A stretch of DNA of 37,072 nucleotides from Bacteroidota bacterium (GCA_013288945.1 JABDAZ010000028.1:1-37072), one strand, 5' to 3'; numbered from the stretch's first letter, positions 25,633 through 35,764 are shown. Translations and numbers: made by a program. Notes: generated from the sequence alone by a model not told the origin.

Positions 25633-28173
25633 ATGAAACGTTTTCTATTTTTTATTTTTTCTTCTTTTATTATTTTTTCTTCTGCATTTGCGGGCAAAAT
25701 TTCGGGCACTGTTACTGACGATAAAGGAAATATTTTACCATTCGCTTCGATACTTGTAAAAGGCACGAGCAAAGGAACCACAACCAATAATGAAGGAAAA
25801 TATTTTTTGGAACTTGATGCGGGAAAATATACAATCATCAGCCAGTATGTTGGTTTTTCGCGGCAGGAAAAAACGATTGATGTAACGAATGAAAATATAA
25901 AATTGGATTTTCAACTTTCGTTGCAGCAGCTTTCTTTGCAGGAAGTTGTTGTGCATCCCGGCGGCGAAGACCCTGCGTATGAAATCATTCGCCAGGCTAT
26001 TAAAAAAAGAAAAGATTATGAAAATCCATTGGATTCATTTACATGCGAAGCGTATATAAAAACATTAATAAAAACACGCCATCTACCCAAAAAATTTTTT
26101 GGTAAAAAAATAGATTCGTCTGATAAAAAAGAAATGGGTGTTGATTCTGCAGGAAGAGGAATTATTTATCTCTCAGAAAATTTGACAAAGGTTGCTTACA
26201 AAAAACCAAACAAAGTAAAACTCGAAGTTTTATCCGGCCGCGAAAGTGGATCAAATGGTTTTGGTTTTAGTTTTCCAACGTTTATAAATTTTTATAATAA
26301 CAACGTTTCAATTTTAGTGCAGCAATTAAATCCACGTGGTTTTATTTCTCCCATTTCAGAAAATGCTTTGAATTTTTATAAATATAAATTTCTCGGATCT
26401 TTTTATGAAGATGGTAAAGAGATTAATAAAATCCAGGTGATTCCAAGAAGAAAATATGAACCCTGTTTTTCCGGAACGATAAATATTGTTGATGGCGAAT
26501 GGCGCATTCATAGTTTGGATTTATTATTAAAAAAAGAATCGCAGCTTGAAATCCTTGACACGCTTGAGATTCGCCAGTTTCAAAATCCTATTAATAAAAA
26601 TATTTGGGAAACAAAAGATCAGGTTGTTTATTTTACGTTCAATGTTTTTGGCATTGATGCTGTTGGAAATTTTTTAAATGTGTATAATAATTATGACACT
26701 GCGCCGCAGTTCCGAAAAAAATATTTTAATAATGTGATTGTAAAATTTGATACAACCGTTAATAAAAAAACAAACGCATATTGGGATTCGCTTCGCCCTG
26801 TGCAGTTGGAACCGGAAGAATTAAATAATTATAAAATTAAAGACAGCATTTATAAATCAGGAATAGATTCTGCAGGAACAAAACACAACCGTGATTCATT
26901 ATTAAAAAAACAAGGGCACATCAAACCCTTGCAAATTGTTTACGGAGGTTTTAACCGTTCTAATTTTGATCCAAAAAATCCTGTTCAATATTCTTTTCAA
27001 TCATTATTATCAAACGTAGAATACAATACTGTTGAAGGTTTGTCATTGTCGCTCGAAGGGTCGGTGCGAAAAACTTTTTCAAAATCCGGTGAGCAAATTT
27101 CTTTTTCGCCACATATAAGATATGGTTTCAGCAACACGCATTTAAATGCGTGGGTAAGCATCGGTTTGAATAAAAGATCATTCAGTTTCAATGATGATGG
27201 CGGAAGTAATAACCGGCAAAACTGGACTTTATCCGGAGGCAAACGCATCAGCCAATTTAATAAAGACAATCCAATTTCTGAAACGTTGAATGGGATTTAT
27301 ACATTATTGTTTCGCGATAATTACATGAAAATTTATGAAAATTATTTTACTGAATTAAATTATTCGCGTCGATTGGATAATGGTTTCCGTTTTAAAATAA
27401 ATGGATTGTATGAAGATCGTTTGCCGATTAATAACACAACTGATTATTCTTTTTTTGGAAGCCATGATAAAAACTTCACGCCAAATTATCCTTTTGAAAA
27501 ATTGGATTCTCAGTTTACAAGGCATCAGGCTTTCATAACAAGCATCGACCTGGAATTCAGGCCAGGGCTGCGTTTTATAGAATTCCCCAATCGCAAGATG
27601 GCCTTGGGATCTAAGTATCCAACCTTTGCATTTTCTTATCAGCATGGTTGGAAAAATATTTTTGGCAGCGATGTTGATTTTGATAGATGGAGTTTTTCTG
27701 TTTGGGATAATGTAAATTTTAAATTGAAAGGGCAACTCGATTATCGTTTCAGCATCGGTGGATTTTTAAATGCAAAATCTGTTTTCATTCAGGATTATCA
27801 GCACTTCAATGGCAATCAAATAATTTTTGCAAGCCAGTATATGAATAGTTTTCAACTCGCGCCATATTATGCAAACAGCACCACTGCAAATTTTTATGCA
27901 ACCGGTCATTTGGAACATCATTTCAATGGATTGCTTACCAATAAAATTCCTTTGTTCAGAAAATTAAATTGGGATTTGGTTGCAGGATCAAATGCATTTT
28001 ATGTAAACCAAACAAACAATTATGTAGAAATTTTTGGAGGCCTTGAAAATATTTTTAAAATATTGCGTATAGATTTTGTCGCCTCTTATCTTAATGGACA
28101 TTACAATCAAACCGGCGTCCGCATTGGATTTGGCGGGATTTTGGGAAATAGTGTGAGATTAAATAGGAAATAA
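25633..28173 (+). CDS. DUF5686 outer-membrane protein with carboxypeptidase-regulatory-like domain
   Basis: Start taken at the ATG at 25633 (a TTG one codon earlier is unlikely), 846 residues. A signal peptide (about 1-20, ending AFA) leads to a beta-sandwich CarboxypepD_reg-like domain (about 22-105: GTVTDDKGNILPFASILVKG and QYVGFSRQEKTI). From about 110 the DUF5686 region begins (YEIIRQAIKKRKDYENPLDSF), and the rest looks like outer-membrane beta-barrel strands. This layout resembles TonB-receptor N-domains without a plug. Function is unknown; location in the outer membrane is inferred from the strand pattern. It stands alone between spacers. Confidence 0.87.
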   Translation: MKRFLFFIFSSFIIFSSAFAGKISGTVTDDKGNILPFASILVKGTSKGTTTNNEGKYFLELDAGKYTIISQYVGFSRQEKTIDVTNENIKLDFQLSLQQLSLQEVVVHPGGEDPAYEIIRQAIKKRKDYENPLDSFTCEAYIKTLIKTRHLPKKFFGKKIDSSDKKEMGVDSAGRGIIYLSENLTKVAYKKPNKVKLEVLSGRESGSNGFGFSFPTFINFYNNNVSILVQQLNPRGFISPISENALNFYKYKFLGSFYEDGKEINKIQVIPRRKYEPCFSGTINIVDGEWRIHSLDLLLKKESQLEILDTLEIRQFQNPINKNIWETKDQVVYFTFNVFGIDAVGNFLNVYNNYDTAPQFRKKYFNNVIVKFDTTVNKKTNAYWDSLRPVQLEPEELNNYKIKDSIYKSGIDSAGTKHNRDSLLKKQGHIKPLQIVYGGFNRSNFDPKNPVQYSFQSLLSNVEYNTVEGLSLSLEGSVRKTFSKSGEQISFSPHIRYGFSNTHLNAWVSIGLNKRSFSFNDDGGSNNRQNWTLSGGKRISQFNKDNPISETLNGIYTLLFRDNYMKIYENYFTELNYSRRLDNGFRFKINGLYEDRLPINNTTDYSFFGSHDKNFTPNYPFEKLDSQFTRHQAFITSIDLEFRPGLRFIEFPNRKMALGSKYPTFAFSYQHGWKNIFGSDVDFDRWSFSVWDNVNFKLKGQLDYRFSIGGFLNAKSVFIQDYQHFNGNQIIFASQYMNSFQLAPYYANSTTANFYATGHLEHHFNGLLTNKIPLFRKLNWDLVAGSNAFYVNQTNNYVEIFGGLENIFKILRIDFVASYLNGHYNQTGVRIGFGGILGNSVRLNRK

Positions 28174-28178
28174 TTTTT

Positions 28179-28580
28179 TTAAAAAGAAGTCCAGTCTTCA
28201 ATAACTATTTTATCAGGTCTGCTGAGATGCGTAACATTATTAGTTACCATAATCATATTGTTGAAAATCGCAGTTGTTCCAATTAAAATATCAAAATCAT
28301 CAATCATTAATCCTTGTTTTCGTAGTTTAGCTTTTTCTTTTGCATAAATATCTAATGAATTATAAACAGGAATTACCGCAAATTTATTAATGAAAGGCTC
28401 AACAATCTTTCGCATTGCTTCAACTGTTTTACTGTTTTCGATTCCATACTTTAGTTCAGCAATGGTTATTTCGGAGATGAAACAATTTTCTTCGCCAACT
28501 TCTGCGATTTTTTTATCAAGTTCAAATTTTCCTTTAATAAAAAAGATACAAATATTTGTATCAAGAAGATATTTGTTCAA
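28179..28580 (-). CDS. PIN-domain toxin, VapC-like
   Basis: Ribonuclease-type toxin of 133 residues. PIN-domain acidic residues are present: D7 in YLLDTNI, E42 in ITIAELKYG, and D97 in DDFDILIGTTA. The late VTNNVTHLSR corresponds to the VTRN-x-x-DF segment, with N114 retained where an acidic or neutral residue follows in other members. Length is normal. Its ATG overlaps the antitoxin stop by four bases (ATGA), so the two are translated together. Confidence 0.9.
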   Translation of the reverse strand: MNKYLLDTNICIFFIKGKFELDKKIAEVGEENCFISEITIAELKYGIENSKTVEAMRKIVEPFINKFAVIPVYNSLDIYAKEKAKLRKQGLMIDDFDILIGTTAIFNNMIMVTNNVTHLSRPDKIVIEDWTSF

Positions 28581-28822
28581 AGCTGTTCTATATTTCGATT
28601 AGATGTTCTTGATGTTCTGATTTCCGCAATAATTTCTTCTGCACTATCATTAGATTGATATGCGCCAAAAATAGATTGCAAACTTGTTTCAGTAGTTGCT
28701 TCATTTTCTTTTAATGAAAGAGAAAGTTTTGAAATAAGATCAAGCTTACTATCTGGATTAAGATTTTTCAAAAACCCAAAATAATAATCTGCAAGATTTG
28801 TATGTTGATTTGATGAAAGCAT
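28577..28822 (-). CDS. Antitoxin-like protein of the PIN-toxin module
   Basis: I start it at the ATG at 28822, giving 81 residues. The frame is open further upstream (ATG at 28861), but a strong promoter match at 28837-28867 would place transcription start near 28830, after that codon. The sequence (NLADYYFGFLKNLNPDSKLDL then ISKLSLSLKENE) is helical and amphipathic; the C-terminus is polar and arginine-rich (EIRTSRTSNRNIEQL), probably the toxin-binding tail. A DNA-binding domain is not obvious. Antitoxin-first order and the four-base overlap support the call more than its sequence does. Confidence 0.75.
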   Translation of the reverse strand: MLSSNQHTNLADYYFGFLKNLNPDSKLDLISKLSLSLKENEATTETSLQSIFGAYQSNDSAEEIIAEIRTSRTSNRNIEQL

Positions 28823-28836
28823 TTTATCACTTTTAC

Positions 28837-28867
28837 CAAAGTTAATATTTTTAAAACACATTTTCAA
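28837..28867 (-). promoter_or_regulatory. Promoter of the vapBC-like module
   Basis: Read on the minus strand, TTG (28867-28865) is followed by a 20-base spacer and TAACTTTG (28844-28837), an exact -7 box. Both elements and the spacing fit the Bacteroidota consensus. The leader to the ATG at 28822 would be about eight bases, which supports the shorter antitoxin start. Confidence 0.65.
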
Positions 28868-28878
28868 TCACTAGAAGC

Positions 28879-28893
28879 AAGCAATGATTGCTT
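28879..28893. promoter_or_regulatory. Perfect dyad, candidate operator between vapBC-like module and trhO
   Basis: AAGCAAT-G-ATTGCTT is a perfect 7+1+7 palindrome. It lies just upstream of the -33 element of the antitoxin promoter and covers the -33 TTG of the trhO promoter. Toxin-antitoxin complexes commonly bind such sites, so autorepression is a reasonable inference. Confidence 0.5.
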
Positions 28894-28918
28894 AATAAAT
28901 TTTCAATTCTTATCTTTA
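28888..28918 (+). promoter_or_regulatory. Candidate promoter of trhO
   Basis: TTG (28888-28890), a 20-base spacer and TATCTTTA (28911-28918), one mismatch from TAnnTTTG. The predicted leader is about 45 bases. It is divergent from the antitoxin promoter and overlaps the dyad. Confidence 0.55.
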
Positions 28919-28970
28919 CACCGTTAAGAAATTTTGTTCACCAGGCAAGTGTCCTTAAAGTTTCAGTAAA

Positions 28971-30038
28971 ATGGCAGTACTTCACAATCGTGTTTCCCAA
29001 AAGGAACTGAAAGAATTATTATATAAAGAAACGGAACCGCGCACCACAATTTCCTTCTATCAATATTTTATTATTAATGATGCACAACAATTTCGTGATG
29101 AATTGTATAAGGCATTGTTGGAACTAAAAGTTTTTGGAAGAATTTACGTTGCAACAGAAGGTATTAATGCGCAACTCAGTGTGCCGCAAAGTAATTTTGA
29201 ATCTCTTAAAAATTATTTGTATTCTATAGAACCCTTGAATGGCGTGCGTTTGAACATTGCTGTTGATGATGACGGAAAATCTTTTTGGGTATTAAAAATA
29301 AAAGTGCGCGATAAAATTGTTGCTGACGGTATTAATGATCCTTCTTTCAAAATAGATCGGAAAGGGAAATATGTTAACGCAGAAATGTTTAACCAGCTAA
29401 CTGACGATCCAAATACAGTTGTGGTTGATATGCGCAATCATTATGAATATGAAGTTGGGCATTTTAATAATGCCATTGAGGTTCCGTCAGATACTTTTCG
29501 GGAACAATTACCAATGAGCGCTGAAATGCTTGATGATAAAAAAGAAAAAAACATCATCATGTATTGCACCGGCGGAATCCGTTGCGAAAAAGCAAGCGCT
29601 TATTTATTGCACAAAGGTTTTAAAAATGTTTTTCATTTAGAAGGTGGCATTATTAATTATGCAAACAACGTAAAAGAAAAAGGTTTGCCCAATAAATTCA
29701 TCGGCAAAAATTTTGTGTTTGATGATCGGTTGGGCGAACGTGTGAGTGATGAAATAATTTCCAAATGCCATCAATGCGGAAACATTTCTGATACACATAC
29801 AAATTGCAAAAATGATGGTTGCCATTTACTATTTATCCAGTGCGAAAGTTGTGCGGCAAAATATGATGGCTGTTGCAGCGATGAATGCCAGGAAATTTAC
29901 AACATGCCCGAGGGCGAACAAAAGCAATTGCGCAAAGGAAAAATGAATGGCATAAAAATCTTCAACAAGTCGCGGCAACGTTTACGGCCAACTATTGATG
30001 AAGCAAAACAACAACGCGTTAATAACAACAATGATTAA
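28971..30038 (+). CDS. trhO: tRNA uridine(34) hydroxylase TrhO (rhodanese family)
   Basis: Oxygen-dependent enzyme that makes 5-hydroxyuridine at tRNA position 34; 355 residues. The N-terminal domain (about 25-120) holds [18 protein letters not shown] (55-72), a family signature. The rhodanese domain (about 135-235) contains [13 protein letters not shown] and the active-site loop CTGGIRC (199-205) with catalytic C199 and then EKA. The C-terminal ~80 residues are cysteine-rich ([31 protein letters not shown]), probably a metal site, as in most homologues. A SRQRLRP segment ends the protein. It is divergent from the vapBC-like module. Confidence 0.94.
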   Translation: MAVLHNRVSQKELKELLYKETEPRTTISFYQYFIINDAQQFRDELYKALLELKVFGRIYVATEGINAQLSVPQSNFESLKNYLYSIEPLNGVRLNIAVDDDGKSFWVLKIKVRDKIVADGINDPSFKIDRKGKYVNAEMFNQLTDDPNTVVVDMRNHYEYEVGHFNNAIEVPSDTFREQLPMSAEMLDDKKEKNIIMYCTGGIRCEKASAYLLHKGFKNVFHLEGGIINYANNVKEKGLPNKFIGKNFVFDDRLGERVSDEIISKCHQCGNISDTHTNCKNDGCHLLFIQCESCAAKYDGCCSDECQEIYNMPEGEQKQLRKGKMNGIKIFNKSRQRLRPTIDEAKQQRVNNNND

Positions 30039-30117
30039 TAATTTTTCTCATTCTTTGCTTCACAGAATAATATTATTATCTTTTCGTTTTATTAATAAAC
30101 CATTCTATAAAATCATT

Positions 30118-30867
30118 ATGAAAAACTCTTACCTTTTCCTTGCTTCCGCAGTTTTAATTTTATCATTTTCTTCCTGCAAAAAAGACAATAGTACAGGTTC
30201 GTCAACGGGGCCTTCAAATGCACTTCCAAAAACTTATTCTGAAAATGTTACTTCGCCGGGTTCAGCAACTCAAAGTGCTACATTTAATTTGAGTTATGAT
30301 GGAAATAACCGGCTTGTTGGAATTGTTCCTGTTACTCTTCCGGGAGTTAAAACATTGTATAAATATAATGTTGATGGTTCTTTCAGTTTGGATTTGTATG
30401 ATGATGGAACTACGTTATCTATTCATGAAAATTTCTTTTTAAATAGCGATAAACTTGTTGACAGCACATTTCAATATGATGACTCGCAGGATACAACTAC
30501 AGAAAAATATTTTTATAACTCTTCAAAACAATTGATTGCTTATAAAGAATATAATTATTCTAAACAAGATGGATCAACAATAACAAACGTTGCAACTTAT
30601 GAATATGATGCGAATGGCAATGAAACCAAAGCCACAGATTATAATGGCGTTACAACTTACACATACACAACATATCCTTATTCAGTATACGGCGCGCCGG
30701 ATTATTTTGCGCACGATAAAAATTTAGTTTCAACAACATCATACAATTCTGGCGGCAGCATTGAAAATGTAACAGACACTTATACTTTCGATAGCAGCAA
30801 TCGTTTGATAACTGATACAGCTGTTTCATCTTTGGGAATTACAGTTGTTAAAACGTACACGTATTAA
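30118..30867 (+). CDS. Putative lipoprotein with YD-repeat-like sequence
   Basis: I start at the ATG at 30118, giving 249 residues. The frame is open further upstream into trhO, but only this start gives a lipoprotein signal: LILSFSSC with C20 as lipidation site, then KKDNSTGS. The body alternates short strands such as YEYDANGNETKATDYNGVTTY, YTFDSSNRLITDT and FNLSYDGNNRLVG, a pattern resembling YD/RHS-type or DUF4595-like repeats. It is threonine-, serine- and tyrosine-rich. It is probably anchored in the outer membrane. Function unknown. Confidence 0.78.
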   Translation: MKNSYLFLASAVLILSFSSCKKDNSTGSSTGPSNALPKTYSENVTSPGSATQSATFNLSYDGNNRLVGIVPVTLPGVKTLYKYNVDGSFSLDLYDDGTTLSIHENFFLNSDKLVDSTFQYDDSQDTTTEKYFYNSSKQLIAYKEYNYSKQDGSTITNVATYEYDANGNETKATDYNGVTTYTYTTYPYSVYGAPDYFAHDKNLVSTTSYNSGGSIENVTDTYTFDSSNRLITDTAVSSLGITVVKTYTY

Positions 30868-30906
30868 TAAAAAAATTTGCCGCAAATAAGCGTTGAGATT
30901 ATTGAG

Positions 30907-30938
30907 GTTCGCAGAGTTATTTTCCGCGAACTTTTTTT
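30907..30938 (+). terminator. Hairpin terminator after the lipoprotein gene
   Basis: A stem of eight positions with one mismatch (GTTCGCAG with CCGCGAAC reversed) encloses an AGTTATTT-type loop and is followed by seven Ts. It lies 39 bases after the stop. It is nearly the same sequence as the terminator at 15516-15546. Confidence 0.75.
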
Positions 30939-31044
30939 ATGTTATTTATTTTTTATTATTTTAAAATTTGAATCATTAATACTATTACAAAAAAATAATT
31001 ATTAATACATTCGTTAATCAATTTTATTAATAAAAATAAATGCC

Positions 31045-31836
31045 ATGGGATCGCAAAATGTTCAATCAAATTTATGGGGAAAGCGTGCGGAAGATTGGGC
31101 AAACTTTCAAGAACCAACACACATTGTGGTTTATAAATATGTACTTGATTTATTGCAATTACAAAGTACGGACAAATTGCTTGATGTTGGTTGCGGCTCA
31201 GGATGGTTTTGCAAACTTGCATCCGCTGAAAGTGCCGCCGTTACAGGCTTTGACGGTACTGAAGCATTAATAGAACAGGCAAAAAAACGTGTTGCTGATA
31301 TTAATTTTTTTGTTGGTGAAATGGAAGCATTGCCTTTTGAAGACAGAACGTTTAATGTAGTTACAGGTTTCAATTCTTTTCAATATGCGGCGAATGTAAA
31401 GAATGCATTAATGGAAGCAAAACGTGTTTTAAAAGATGATGGAAAACTCGTTGTAAATATTTGGGGCAATAAAGAAGATTGTGAAGCTGCCACTTATTTA
31501 AAAGCCGTCGGAAGTTTATTGCCACCGCCGCCACCCGGAGCTGGCGGGCCTTTCGCGCTTAGTGAAAATAACTTGCTTGAAAATATTTTAGAAGAAGTTG
31601 GTTTTAAAATTTTTATTAATACTGATATTGATGGCATTTGGGATTATGAAAATAAAGAAATCGCATTGAAAGGATTAATGTCTTCCGGGCCGGTTGCAAA
31701 AGCGGTTGAAAATAGTGGCTATGAAAAAGTTTTTGAAACTGTTTCAAATGCAATGCAACCTTATATTCAAACTAACGGACATGTTGTTTATAAAAATAAA
31801 TTCCGCGTTGTTGTTGCGGAAAAAATAAATTATTAA
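31045..31836 (+). CDS. Class I SAM-dependent methyltransferase
   Basis: Rossmann methyltransferase of 263 residues. Motif I is [15 protein letters not shown] (about 45-59), with [15 protein letters not shown] next as the acidic strand-2 region and [20 protein letters not shown] as motif II/III. The C-terminal half has a proline run [13 protein letters not shown], then FALSENN and a conserved closing domain, all like UbiE/menaquinone-type or small-molecule methyltransferases. The substrate is not inferable. The end overlaps the purC end by four bases on the opposite strand. Confidence 0.85.
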   Translation: MGSQNVQSNLWGKRAEDWANFQEPTHIVVYKYVLDLLQLQSTDKLLDVGCGSGWFCKLASAESAAVTGFDGTEALIEQAKKRVADINFFVGEMEALPFEDRTFNVVTGFNSFQYAANVKNALMEAKRVLKDDGKLVVNIWGNKEDCEAATYLKAVGSLLPPPPPGAGGPFALSENNLLENILEEVGFKIFINTDIDGIWDYENKEIALKGLMSSGPVAKAVENSGYEKVFETVSNAMQPYIQTNGHVVYKNKFRVVVAEKINY

Positions 31837-32762
31837 TCAAGATGGTTTCCCAATGCAAATAATATGCGCTGATAAGTTTCTTCGTCTGTTAATGTTTGCG
31901 GGATAAATTTTTCGCCGATAACTTTTTCATATAGTTCAATATAACGGTTGCTGATTGTTGTGATCCATTCATCATTCATTTCAGGAACAGTTTGATTTTC
32001 TTTTCCCATAAAATTATTTTCTATCAGCCACTCGCGCACAAATTCTTTGCTGAGTTGTTTTTGTTTTTCATTTTTTTGCTGGCGTTCATCAAAGCCGTCG
32101 GCATAAAAATATCTTGATGAATCCGGCGTATGTATTTCATCCATTAAATAAATTGTGTCGCCAATTTTTCCAAATTCATATTTTGTATCCACCAGTATTA
32201 ATCCGCGTTTTGCAGCAATTTCTTTTCCGCGCGCAAATAGTGCGAGTGTATATTTTTCTAAAACTTCATAATCTTTTTCATTAACCAAACCTCGTTCTAT
32301 AATTTCTTTTTTAGAAATATCTTCATCGTGTCCAACATCTGCTTTTGTTGATGGCGTAATAATTGGCGTTGGAAAAAAATCATTTTCTTTTAATCCTTCC
32401 GCTAAAGTTTCACCACATAAAATTCTTTTTCCGCTGCTGTATGTTCTCCATGCATGCCCTGTCAAATTTCCGCGCACAACCATTTCTACACGAAACGGAA
32501 TGCATTGTTTTCCGATGGCAACATTTGGCGCAGGCACATCTGTTAACCAGTTCGGGCAAATGTCCTGCGTGGCTTTCAGCATGTATGCAGCAATCTGGTT
32601 TAACACTTGTCCTTTATAAGGAATGGTTCTTGGAAGAATAACATCAAAAGCTGAGATGCGATCGGATGCAATCATCACTAACCATTTGCCTGCAATTGTA
32701 TACACATCGCGCACTTTGCCGCGGTAAAAATTTGTTTGTTTGGGAAACTGTAATGATTTCAT
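31833..32762 (-). CDS. purC: Phosphoribosylaminoimidazole-succinocarboxamide synthase
   Basis: SAICAR synthetase of de novo purine synthesis; ligates aspartate to CAIR with ATP. At 309 residues it is the longer form found in Bacteroidota and yeast, versus about 237 in E. coli. Signatures: [20 protein letters not shown] (13-32), [12 protein letters not shown] (33-44), [19 protein letters not shown] (about 92-110), [11 protein letters not shown] (184ff.) and [14 protein letters not shown]. All are intact. It is convergent with the methyltransferase and divergent from the TonB receptor across 146 bases. No other pur gene is adjacent. Confidence 0.95.
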   Translation of the reverse strand: MKSLQFPKQTNFYRGKVRDVYTIAGKWLVMIASDRISAFDVILPRTIPYKGQVLNQIAAYMLKATQDICPNWLTDVPAPNVAIGKQCIPFRVEMVVRGNLTGHAWRTYSSGKRILCGETLAEGLKENDFFPTPIITPSTKADVGHDEDISKKEIIERGLVNEKDYEVLEKYTLALFARGKEIAAKRGLILVDTKYEFGKIGDTIYLMDEIHTPDSSRYFYADGFDERQQKNEKQKQLSKEFVREWLIENNFMGKENQTVPEMNDEWITTISNRYIELYEKVIGEKFIPQTLTDEETYQRILFALGNHLD

Positions 32763-32908
32763 TTGGCGAAATTACCTAACAGTTTTGAAAAGTTGATTTT
32801 GTTCAATTCACGAAATATCAACACACAAAAAAAAGCAGTTTAAATAAAATTTTAAGGTGATGAATACAATATGTACTTTGCTTTTTATTACTAACGAAAA
32901 CTCGCCGT

Positions 32909-35707
32909 ATGAACTACCACATCTTTAAGAAAGTCGTTTTGTTTTTTTCTATTTTTCTATCCACACACGTCTTTGCACAATCAATTATTATTTCAGGAAA
33001 TGTTCACGATGCAAGCTCCAACAGTGCTGCTGGCGCGGTTTCCGTTGTTATTAAAGGAACGCGCGTTGGAACATTTACCAACGATCGCGGAGATTTTAAA
33101 TTAAGTACCGATCAAAAATTACCATTCACTTTAGTATTCACTTCTGTTGGTTATGAACTGCAGGAAGTGCAGGTTGCAGATGCAGCTTCCGCAATAAAAA
33201 TAAACCTGAAACCGACATCCGCATTGGGAACAGAAGTGGTAGTTTCTGCAACGCGTTCTGCCATAAAAAGTTTGGAGTCGCCCGTTTCTATTGAAAGAAT
33301 GAGCAGCAATACTGCGCATGAAACTCCGTCTGCATCTTTTTATGATGGCATCGCAAACATGAAAGGCGTTGACATGGTAACATCATCCATTATGTTTAAA
33401 ACGCCCGGCACGCGCGGCTTTAACGGCAGTGGTAATTTGCGAATGAACCAGTTGGTTGATGGAATGGATAATCAGGCACCGGGTTTAAATTTTTCTGTAG
33501 GAAATATTGTTGGCCTTAATGAATTGGATGTAGATAACGTGGAACTGTTGCCTGGCGCGTCTTCTGCGCTGTATGGTTCCGGCGGAATGACGGGCACTTT
33601 ATTAATGACCAGCAAAGATCCTTTTAAATACCAAGGCTTCAGCGCACAAATAAAAGAAGGCGTAAACCATATTGGTGATGAAAATAGCAGCGCCGCGCCA
33701 TACACAGATGTGATGGCGCGCTATGCAAAAGCGTTTAATAATAAATTCGCCTTTCGTATTTCTGCTGATTTAACGGAAGCCAAAGATTGGTATGCGACTG
33801 ATTACAGAAATTATCACAACACAACTGGCCAATCTACGACTGACGGAAGGGCAACGCCTGATTATAATGGCATTAATACTTATGGTGATGAAAGCGCATA
33901 CTTTAATGTGCAGCAACAATTAAATAATGCGTCTTCTCAATATGCTGCAGCTGCTGCGCAATATGCTGCAGCGGGCGATGCTGCTGATGCTGCAAAATAT
34001 ACAGCGCTTGCACAGCAAACAGGCTACGTTGCATCGCAAACTCCAGCGAATTCAGGTGTTTCAAGAACGGGTTATGCAGAAAATGATTTAACCAATCACC
34101 ACGCATATAACTTTAAAACATCAGCAGGATTGTTTTTTAAAGTAACCAACTCAACAACCATCAGTTTAACCGGTAATTTTGGTAGCGCAAGTACAGTTTA
34201 TCAAGGCACTGACAGGTATGCTTTAAAGAATGTTCGCATCGGACAATACAAAGCAGAAATATCAGGAAGGCGTTTTTATGTAAGAGCATATACAACGCAG
34301 GAAAATGCAGGAACATCTTACGATATGGTTGCTGTAGGAACATTATTAAACGAAGCATATTCGCCAACAGCAACATCATGGGCGCCAACATATCTTACAG
34401 CATACGGCGCAGCATTTGGGCAGGCAGTAGGAACTGGACAATCTTCTGCGCAAGCATATGTTACAGCAAGTGCAGCAGCGAGAGCAGCAGCAGATGCAAC
34501 CAGGTTGCAACCCGGAACGGCTGCGTTCAACAGTACAATAAAAACAATCGAAAGCAATGCCATACCAAATGGTGGAAAATTTAATGATCAAACAAATTTG
34601 TATGTTGGTGAAGGCATGTACAACTTTTCAGATTTTATTAAATGGGTTGATTTAACAGTTGGCGCATCAACACGCGAATTTGTATTAAACTCACACGGAA
34701 CCATTTTTGCCGATACTGCAGGAAGAATTAATATTAATGAAACAGGCGCGTTTGCTCAATTGCAAAAAGGTTTTTTTGATGATGTGCTGAAAATAACTGT
34801 TGCAGGGCGCTATGATAAAAATTCAAATTTCCAGGGAAGGTTTACGCCGCGTGCAACTGCTGTTGTAAAAGTTGCGCCGGATAATTTTCTTCGCTTCTCT
34901 TATCAAACAGCTTATCGTTTTCCATCAACACAAAACCAGTATATAAATTTACAAACAGGTTCAGCCAAATTAATTGGCGGGCTTCCGCAATTTATTAATG
35001 CATATGGATTAACAACTGATACGTATGACACTGCTTCTTTAAATAAATATGCAGCCACCGGCACGCCGCCAACGCAATATGTTTTTAAACAGTTTAAGCC
35101 AGAAACCGTTGCTTCTTATGAGCTCGGTTATAAAGCTGTTATCGCGCAAAAATTATTGATAGATGTTTTTGGGTTTTATGCACAGTACACCAATTTTATA
35201 GGCTTAACGGTTTTGGTAAAAGATCCATTAACGCAAGGTGTTACGGCCGGCAACACATTTGGTATCTATACAAACAGTTCTAAAAAAGTAAACACGGTTG
35301 GCGCAGGCATTGGTATTGATTATAAACTCCCGAAAGATTTCACTATCTCCGGCAATTTTGTTTATAATAATTTATCGAATAATGATAATACTATCCAGAC
35401 AGATTTCAACACACCGAAAACAAAATTCAACGTATCATTGTCGAATTATAAAATTAAAAAGTACTTCGGTTTTAATATTACTTATCGCTGGCAGCAAAAT
35501 TATTTGTACCAGTCATCCTTTGTAAGCGGCAACACGCCTGCGTTTGGTACGCTTGATGCGCAGGTAAGTATGAAGTTGCCAAAAATGCCAAGCAGCATTA
35601 TTAAGATCGGCGCATGTAATTTGTTGAATAAATATTATTCAGATGCTATCGGCAATCCATCTATCGGCGGATTGTATTATGTAAGTTTTGGGTATAATAT
35701 ATTTTAA
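32909..35707 (+). CDS. TonB-dependent outer-membrane receptor
   Basis: Receptor of 932 residues that imports an unidentified ligand with TonB energy. It has a signal peptide (about 1-24, ending VFAQ). A CarboxypepD_reg-like beta-sandwich spans about 27-105 (GNVHDASSNSAAGAVSVVIKG and LVFTSVGYELQEVQ). The plug spans about 108-235 (EVVVSATRSAIKSLESPVSI, GTRGFNGSGNLRMNQLVDGM, VELLPGASSALYGSGGMTGT). The barrel ends in a strand with terminal phenylalanine. No SusD partner gene follows, so it is not a SusC pair. Two alanine-rich inserts, near 340-375 and 505-540, sit in what should be extracellular loops. There is no iron- or cobalamin-specific motif. Confidence 0.9.
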   Translation: MNYHIFKKVVLFFSIFLSTHVFAQSIIISGNVHDASSNSAAGAVSVVIKGTRVGTFTNDRGDFKLSTDQKLPFTLVFTSVGYELQEVQVADAASAIKINLKPTSALGTEVVVSATRSAIKSLESPVSIERMSSNTAHETPSASFYDGIANMKGVDMVTSSIMFKTPGTRGFNGSGNLRMNQLVDGMDNQAPGLNFSVGNIVGLNELDVDNVELLPGASSALYGSGGMTGTLLMTSKDPFKYQGFSAQIKEGVNHIGDENSSAAPYTDVMARYAKAFNNKFAFRISADLTEAKDWYATDYRNYHNTTGQSTTDGRATPDYNGINTYGDESAYFNVQQQLNNASSQYAAAAAQYAAAGDAADAAKYTALAQQTGYVASQTPANSGVSRTGYAENDLTNHHAYNFKTSAGLFFKVTNSTTISLTGNFGSASTVYQGTDRYALKNVRIGQYKAEISGRRFYVRAYTTQENAGTSYDMVAVGTLLNEAYSPTATSWAPTYLTAYGAAFGQAVGTGQSSAQAYVTASAAARAAADATRLQPGTAAFNSTIKTIESNAIPNGGKFNDQTNLYVGEGMYNFSDFIKWVDLTVGASTREFVLNSHGTIFADTAGRININETGAFAQLQKGFFDDVLKITVAGRYDKNSNFQGRFTPRATAVVKVAPDNFLRFSYQTAYRFPSTQNQYINLQTGSAKLIGGLPQFINAYGLTTDTYDTASLNKYAATGTPPTQYVFKQFKPETVASYELGYKAVIAQKLLIDVFGFYAQYTNFIGLTVLVKDPLTQGVTAGNTFGIYTNSSKKVNTVGAGIGIDYKLPKDFTISGNFVYNNLSNNDNTIQTDFNTPKTKFNVSLSNYKIKKYFGFNITYRWQQNYLYQSSFVSGNTPAFGTLDAQVSMKLPKMPSSIIKIGACNLLNKYYSDAIGNPSIGGLYYVSFGYNIF

Positions 35708-35764
35708 CTTTTGATTTGTTTGATTGTGATGATTTGAATGATGTAAGAAAATAAGTTTATTAAT

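Noticed and set aside
29995..30117. Longer start for the lipoprotein within trhO
   Set aside because: It would bury the lipoprotein signal 41 residues inside the protein; the ATG at 30118 puts the lipobox cysteine at residue 20.
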